DNA of 64,000 nt, taken from contig JBAIAA010000443.1 in assembly GCA_037893245.1 (NCBI GenBank), positions 930,001 through 994,000 of the forward strand, in the 5' to 3' direction. This stretch comes from Crossaster papposus. Taxonomy: Eukaryota; Echinodermata; Asteroidea; Velatida; Solasteridae. This document shows positions 62,118 through 64,000 of this stretch, one piece after another. Numbering within the stretch: position 1 is the first letter of the stretch; each line of letters opens with the position of its first letter. The notes under the pieces were generated by a model. The model saw nothing but the letters and a program-made list of their open reading frames with translations. It ran no database searches and had not been told where the DNA came from. The position numbers were made by a program, and so were the translations under genes.

Positions 62118-64000
62118 CTGCAAGAACAAAAGTACAAATAGGTAGAAGTCACTTTGTTTGTGTGCTTTAAACGTAACCATCTAGCCGGGAACAAACGTTT
62201 TGATCACATGTTCGCTTTTTTTATGCAGTGTATGCGCACACATCTAGTTTCGTCAATGACATTGGTCAGCCAGGCTGCGAATACAACACTGTTGAAACAC
62301 GTGTGCATTAGATGAATAGAAAATAGCTTAAAGAATAGCTAAAAGTTATCAAAAAGTCTGTTTTCGGTTTAGTCTTTGCCAAACCTGCAAAAATGGGGCG
62401 TGACCTTTTTATGCAAATTCAACCATGAATATATTTTTGAATATGCATCTAGCAGCTTCATGCAGTCAACTACCCCTTAAGCAATTGCACGGGCCTGTGT
62501 TACATATTCAATCAGCGCTGCTTCACAAAGGAATTTTGTGCATAGTAGTACGTGTTGCGCGAATGTAAACAACCGCCGATCTGCGATCGCTAATTGGCTT
62601 AAATTGGCACAAATCCTACACGAGGATAAAATCACTACTCCAAAGAACCGTGTACAAACTAAAAAGTAATTTTTCGAGGGAAAATAAAATTCCTACTCGC
62701 TACTCCATAGACCCGTGCACAAAAAATCACTACACAAATCCTACACGGGAATACAATATTTTTCGTATACACGACTTTTATACCTTTTTCTATAAGACCC
62801 TATCTAAATGAGATTTTAGGTGCATAATTAACCAATAATTTTGGTTAATACTAACTAGTCTGTGTGTACGCCACTAGGGACTGTATACAATTAAAATGGG
62901 TCACACTCACAGACTATTCGATGGTAAGCGTTGAGCGCCCAGCATTAATACACAACAGTCAGGTTACCAACCGTGTAGTACGTGTAGTGACTAAGGATGT
63001 GACGTTTAAACGTGTAAACGTAAACAAAATCAAATCTGTTTAGAATTTTTACAAACGTTTAAACGGAACTCGAATAAAAAATAAATGGACCTTCCATTTA
63101 CGCCATACCCTCAAGTTTTATTCACAAAGAATTTACTTTCTTCAAAAATCTATTTATTTTACAAAGCATTTGTAATGCCTATAGTAGTTGGTCATGTTCC
63201 AAGAAGATTAATCAGATACTTTTCTCAATGACCAGCAGCTGCCGGTATCTATTGTGCCCATGATGATGATTATACAGTGTATATACGCCGTCCACGCCCG
63301 TGTTTATTTTTTTCCAGCAGTGGCGTATTGAAAACATCAAACATATACATGTGTTTGATGTTTTCAATACGCCGCTGCTGGAAAACAATTAATAAACATG
63401 GCGTGGATGGCGTCTTTCTCCGAGGGCTATTCAGATTAAACTACTAAGTTTTCAAACAATTCTGAGTCTCTCGTATTTCTTTATTTTTCTGTGAAGTTGG
63501 AACTTAAATCACCAGTCGGCGTGTTTTGCAGTAATCAAACCAATGCGTTATTTAAAACAATGTATCTGTGTCGCTCTTCAAGATCCGCTTGGGCTGCAAG
63601 TGCAAACACCACCGTTCCCTTAAAAAAAAAATTTGACTGATAAAATATTCTTTAGATCGTAGAACGGGTACCGCTGGGAGTGACATATCAGAATACTTGT
63701 GGAATGGGGATGTGTAAACTTTAAAATTAGTTTTTGAAGAGTGATATAAATGTAGAGTTTTCGCCATTTATCTTGGTGTTTTGTTGTTGCAAGTAATAAA
63801 CACAAAGTTATAGTTTCCGAGTCAAAACCCTGTATTTATTTCTATCCAAATTGATGTCGACTATTTAATCATCATTGACGATTCTGCGACATCTCTCCCT
63901 TAAAATATTGTGGTTCGAAAAGAATTGTATACTTATTTAAGAAAATTGTTAAAATGTTGCTATCATTTGCTGGAAATTCTGTTTCTCTTATTTTTCGGAT
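62118..64000. other. PSMD8 upstream intron or flank, no exon recognised
   Basis: AT-rich sequence with a GTTTAAACG-rich stretch at 63005-63070 and a palindromic MITE at 63286-63412. The PSMD8 start exon was not found here. Confidence 0.5.
63286..63412. mobile_element. Palindromic MITE
   Basis: CGCCGTCCACGCC, then GTATTGAAAACATCAAACA, is mirrored by TGTTTGATGTTTTCAATAC and GCGTGGATGGCG, with a few mismatches and a short ATATACATG loop. Confidence 0.75.

Noticed and set aside
62118-64000. First exon of PSMD8
   Set aside because: No minus-strand segment matching the family N-terminus with a suitable donor could be recognised.

Overview
The window is animal nuclear DNA: genes are split by GT-AG introns and surrounded by a very dense load of short transposable elements. 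Deuterostome-like proteins, tRNA-derived SINEs, DIRS and L1/Tx1-like retroelement remains, abundant palindromic ACATGT words and many small inverted-repeat elements point to a marine invertebrate deuterostome. An echinoderm (perhaps a sea star) is my best guess, made by recognition and not by a search.

Three protein genes can be read exon by exon. (1) An ASPP-family gene (PPP1R13B/TP53BP2-like, p53- and PP1-binding adaptor) on the + strand, 8 visible coding exons from 4242 to 17106, 1091 codons, N-terminal Ubl/RA-type exons not found. (2) PSMC6 (Rpt4, 26S proteasome base ATPase) on the + strand, complete in 12 exons, 28619-46684, 389 aa. (3) PSMD8 (Rpn12, 26S proteasome lid subunit) on the - strand, 6 exons from 62117 down to 50567, 228 aa visible, only about the first 27-30 residues missing. 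PSMC6 and PSMD8 lie tail to tail, so two subunits of the same 19S particle are neighbours.

Layout: 1-1400 large fold-back element made of GGCGCCA-like words; 1400-4241 intron or upstream DNA with ACATGT repeats and palindromic elements; 4242-17106 ASPP; 17107-19280 intergenic with a Harbinger-like element; 19281-23352 degraded DIRS-like retrotransposon with inverted terminal repeats and a later MITE inside it; 23400-26740 repeats; 26740-28500 truncated L1/Tx1-like LINE on the - strand, ending about 120 bp before the PSMC6 start codon; 28619-46684 PSMC6 with element-filled introns; 46685-50566 shared 3' intergenic space; 50567-62117 PSMD8; 62118-64000 no exon recognised.

The most striking non-genic feature is the number of short elements delimited by TTAA. 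At least three families with clear terminal inverted repeats use TTAA as target. One 266-bp family has two copies that look identical by eye, one of them nested inside another TTAA element. One insertion has a natural empty site 4 kb away. A looser group has CCCTAA-type ends and interiors built from locus-specific short words. This is piggyBac-like behaviour; no transposase is present in the window.
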